This document shows positions 21,001 through 23,042 of a stretch of DNA of 23,042 bases, piece after piece (position 1 is the stretch's first letter; every line of letters begins with the position of its first letter). The stretch is from positions 1 to 23,042 of the forward strand of contig CAXNAA020000290.1 of the NCBI GenBank assembly GCA_964200075.2. Direction: 5' to 3'. The notes beneath the pieces are model-generated. The model saw nothing but the letters and a program-made list of their open reading frames with translations. It did no database searches and had not been told where the DNA came from. A program made the position numbers and the translations under genes. The DNA is from Sphacelaria rigidula. Its lineage: Eukaryota; Phaeophyceae; Sphacelariales.

Positions 21001-22251
21001 AAAAATAAAACCCAACCTCACCCGTTTTTCCTGGTTCATCATGACCTAGCGAGGTCCCGCACAAAGTTTCAACCCACAAACACCTAACGTGGGCCCATAA
21101 ACGGCCTGCAAAATACTGTTCCGAATTTCCGCCGGCCCGGTTTTTCAACGGAAAATCCGCACTTTTTTCTTGGAGTTGAACACTGAAATTTGGTACAACA
21201 ATGAACAGGGCATGAAGAAGAGCTGTCTGTGAGGTCCCGAATTTTTTTTTTCCATGAGTTGAGGGCATTTTACTAAAACCTGAAGACTGATTATTGCTCT
21301 TAACTCATGAAAAAAACAAAACTTTCGGGACCTCACAAACAGCTTTTCTTCATGCCCGGTTGGTTTTCCATACCCATTTTCGCTTTCCACCTCCAAGAAA
21401 AAAAATGGCAAATTCGCCTGCAAAGTACAAATCCGCTTGTAGGCTGGCCCAACCTGCATATTTATGAGGTGGCGTTGCCTTCTACCGCGGAGAGTTTTTG
21501 CAAAGCAAGGCTTTTTCCCCCCCGAGGAAAATGAGTCCGCCAGAAACGACATCAAGAATAAGAGTGTAATCTGTCTTCCAAAACAAGCTCACATGGATGT
21601 TAGGCCTACCTCTCTCTAGCCTTTGGTTCGTGTTTATGCGGAATTGGCAGGCCGGTTGACGCTTTCCCGTGCAATTGCGATATCGTCGCTTTTTCGCAGA
21701 TCCTGGTCCTGCTCAACCCCGTCCATGCTCTGAAATGATTGCCGACCGGTGTGCACGTTGTTTCGACTTTGGTTTGGTAACCCGCAGCTTACTCCGCAGC
21801 TGGGGTTCTTGATATATTCTTCATATACGCACGTTTGTGGTGCACCCTTTCACTTGCCAGCCTTAGTCTGCAGCAGGGCAACATGGGATCTCATGTGTGT
21901 GTGCTGTATGTTGTCTTTATATTTTCGCACTGGCTGTAGTTCGTTTCGCTTTGCAATACTGTACCACCAACACCACATGCCGTTTTTCATCGTACACCTT
22001 GATGTCGGAGTTTCTTGTGGTGACACTAGGGCGGACAGTCGTGTACTATACGTCCTGCTCCCAACACCACCGCAGCTCAGGTTTTCGATGTACCTTGTAT
22101 CCGGGGTGTGTCGTCTGGCGTGGCAGGCGTGTGTGATACGTTCGAGTCGGGAGTATGGGAACCTACGATCAACAAGCGTAACTCTCTGCGCTCGGCCACG
22201 GAGGCGGCCTGTCTCATCCTGTCCATCGATGAAACTGTCAAAAACCCGCAG
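17932..22251 (+). CDS. CCT7: CCT7, TRiC/CCT chaperonin eta subunit: 3' half, four exons (partial)
   Basis: This is the C-terminal ~148 residues of the same subunit whose first 325 residues are on the other strand at 8429-1013. Exons are 17932-18006, 18371-18505, 19520-19628 and 22127-22251. The joined frame is open and collinear with the family: [67 protein letters not shown] and IDETVKNPQ. It is the C-terminal equatorial domain, where VAGGGA and the NAGFD region complete the ATP pocket. No residue is shared with the minus-strand half, so this is a complement and not a second copy of the same exons. No start codon precedes it that would make an independent protein. The final exon with the short, usually Gly/Arg/Met-rich tail is not recognisable before the window ends. 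Exons are numbered 11-14 here on the assumption of two missing exons. Confidence 0.94.
18371..18505 (+). CDS. CCT7: CCT7 exon '12' (VVAGGGA to IIPRQL)
   Basis: 45 codons, phase 0 at both ends, between acceptor cggttag and donor gtgaga. It contains the nucleotide-binding [12 protein letters not shown] and the near-invariant [12 protein letters not shown]. An intact, strongly conserved exon; the intron before it is 364 bp. Confidence 0.97.
19520..19628 (+). CDS. CCT7: CCT7 exon '13' (ADNAGFDAT to VDVDTE)
   Basis: 36 codons plus one base, between acceptor gaacctcag and donor gtgtgtt, leaving a phase-1 intron. It carries [20 protein letters not shown] and [11 protein letters not shown]. The single base G joins GC of exon 14 to make Gly, giving DTEGV as the family expects. 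Confidence 0.95.
19760..19884 (+). other. Exon-like ORF inside CCT7 intron 13, unknown protein
   Basis: After a good acceptor (tttcatttcag) come two bases and 40 codons ending at [19 protein letters not shown], then [19 protein letters not shown]. Third positions are G/C-rich as in the CCT7 exons and unlike the AT-rich surroundings. Its incoming phase matches the phase-1 donor of exon 13, so splicing would give ..DTEV followed by CEEN and an early stop in place of exon 14. I do not recognise the protein. It could be an alternative last exon, a captured exon fragment, or chance. Confidence 0.35.
20269..20326. repeat. T-rich low-complexity tract
   Basis: Runs of T (up to 13) broken by single G, A or C bases, directly left of foldback copy B. 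Low complexity only. The flanks carry two related copies of a motif of the form AAAcTTGGcATAGAGAACGGC, at 20223-20255 and 20397-20432. Confidence 0.75.
20466..20885. mobile_element. Foldback element, copy B
   Basis: Left arm about 20466-20650 and right arm about 20700-20885 are reverse complements with few mismatches over blocks such as gtgcattttttggcccttctc, ccccgaaaagagggct, gctgacaccttgg and cggttccagagca. The self-match is better than in copy A, so copy B is probably younger. It shares the same arm sequence and layout with 9121-9530. It lies in CCT7 intron 13. Open frames across it are artefacts of the palindrome. Confidence 0.88.
21085..21480. mobile_element. Third large palindrome, foldback-like, copy C
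   Basis: The core arms 21206-21262 and 21303-21355 match as gggcatgaagaagagctgt... against its complement ending cttcatgccc, including gaggtcccga / tcgggacctc, around a ~40-base loop. Weaker pairing extends outward through cttggag / ctccaag (near 21170 and 21392) to ggccc / gggcc blocks. It has no coding potential. It lies 200 bp right of copy B, in the same intron. It is not the same sequence as A and B, though it shares a TTTGGTAC-like block with other repeats here. Confidence 0.75.
22127..22251 (+). CDS. CCT7: CCT7 exon '14' ([12 protein letters not shown] to VKNPQ)
   Basis: Two bases plus 41 codons, between acceptor cgtggcag and donor gtgcgt, phase 0. It contains [13 protein letters not shown] and [18 protein letters not shown], the end of the CCT7 equatorial domain. 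The 2.5-kb intron before it is the longest found and contains two palindromic repeats. Reading through the donor stays open to 22467 but leaves the family. Confidence 0.96.
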
Positions 22252-23042
22252 GTGCGTCAAACCCTACACCCCTACTTTAGATCGGGATATGGTATGAATC
22301 ACATGAGATGGGGACGGGGGAATGCGTTGTGTTCATCGGTTGATGATTTCGGATATGTAGCCGATTTGCCAGGAACGCCCACCTACTTTGAAAACGACGG
22401 TGGGGGGATCAACATATCTTCTGCGTTAACAGGCTGTCCCTGTCTGCGCAATATTGTTCACGTATAGTAGGTGGTTGTTGCATCCACCACGCGTCCTACG
22501 AAACACTTCAGGAGAGCGGAGGCGCGAGGACGTCTATACTCGTGATGTCGCATGCTCTGGTCATCTGACCCTCTGCCTCGAGCCTGCATCGATGCCCTTG
22601 CAGAATGACTATGCGCCAGCCTTTGCGGTCGGAGAATATGTTTAGGGAGGTTGATACCCAACTGCTAGTCAACCTTGCGTTTCCGTATCGTGGAACGGCA
22701 TAACCGTCCGCTTAGATGGTATCTGGCGATTTCAATATTTTCTTCCTTCTTTTCGACTTTTGTTACCCAGATCACCCTGTTCTTGCCTTTCTTTCACCAT
22801 TTCACCAGTTTCTCGAGTTTCCTCTCTCAAGGGTTTCCTTCATTTACCTTGGTTGTGTCCATGTTGCCACCACGGCTGGTTTCGTGGTGGAGTGGCGGAT
22901 GACCGACAGCAACCCTTTGAGTGATTTGGTTCCTATACTTTTTTTTCCAAGTGGCCATGATGCCGATCCAGCAGATGGCCCACTCTCGGGGTAAAAGGCT
23001 TAACCCTTCGACCGCGATATTAGTCTTCTGTTGAATCAGCAT
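22252..23042. other. Downstream of the last recognised CCT7 exon; terminal exon not found
   Basis: From the family, a short last exon encoding a flexible tail and the stop is expected. A pyrimidine-rich tract (22737-22850) and a good tract at 22938-22952 (ctatacttttttttcc) are possible intron 3' ends, but the frames that follow do not give a convincing tail. No other gene is visible. Confidence 0.4.

Noticed and set aside
22252-22467. Read-through of CCT7 exon 14 giving a Gly/Met/Arg-containing tail (GYGMNHMRWGRGN)
   Set aside because: The frame continues 50 further residues without family resemblance, and a good donor sits exactly where conservation ends.

Overview
The window is nuclear DNA from an intron-rich, repeat-laden protist. 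An alveolate, and within that a coccidian-like genome such as Sarcocystis, is my best guess from the protein and the repeat load; a chromerid or another alveolate is not excluded. Base composition is roughly balanced. There are no operons, rRNA, tRNA or CRISPR that I can support.

Only one gene is firmly identifiable: the eta subunit of the cytosolic chaperonin TRiC/CCT (CCT7/TCP-1-eta). It is present in two pieces on opposite strands. Eight clean exons for residues 1-325 lie on the minus strand, running leftward from 8429 to 1013. Four clean exons for the last ~150 residues lie on the plus strand, running rightward from 17932 to 22251. The two halves point away from each other across 9.5 kb with no recognisable gene. 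Every junction I could place keeps frame, and no exon carries a stop or frameshift. About 56 conserved residues between the halves, and the short C-terminal tail, are not in the window. Together the pieces account for 473 of the ~540 residues usual for the family. A recent inversion, a chimeric assembly, or two separately transcribed halves would all give this picture.

The rest is repeats. Intron 2 (5194-7296) carries a 43-bp minisatellite (6229-6428) and a small terminal-inverted-repeat element (6926-7149). The 8430-17931 interval, where the strand switch must occur, holds a foldback element (9121-9530), three copies of a ~335-bp tandem repeat (13764-14760) and a broken pogo/Tigger-like transposase with a CENP-B-type DNA-binding domain (15189-15781). 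The 2.5-kb intron between the last two plus-strand exons holds a second copy of the foldback element (20466-20885), a third large palindrome (about 21085-21480), and an unrecognised exon-like ORF (19760-19884) whose phase would fit as an alternative last exon of CCT7.

The most interesting points are the strand-split CCT7, the self-complementary repeats sitting where the breakpoint must be, and two of ten placed CCT7 introns using GC rather than GT donors.
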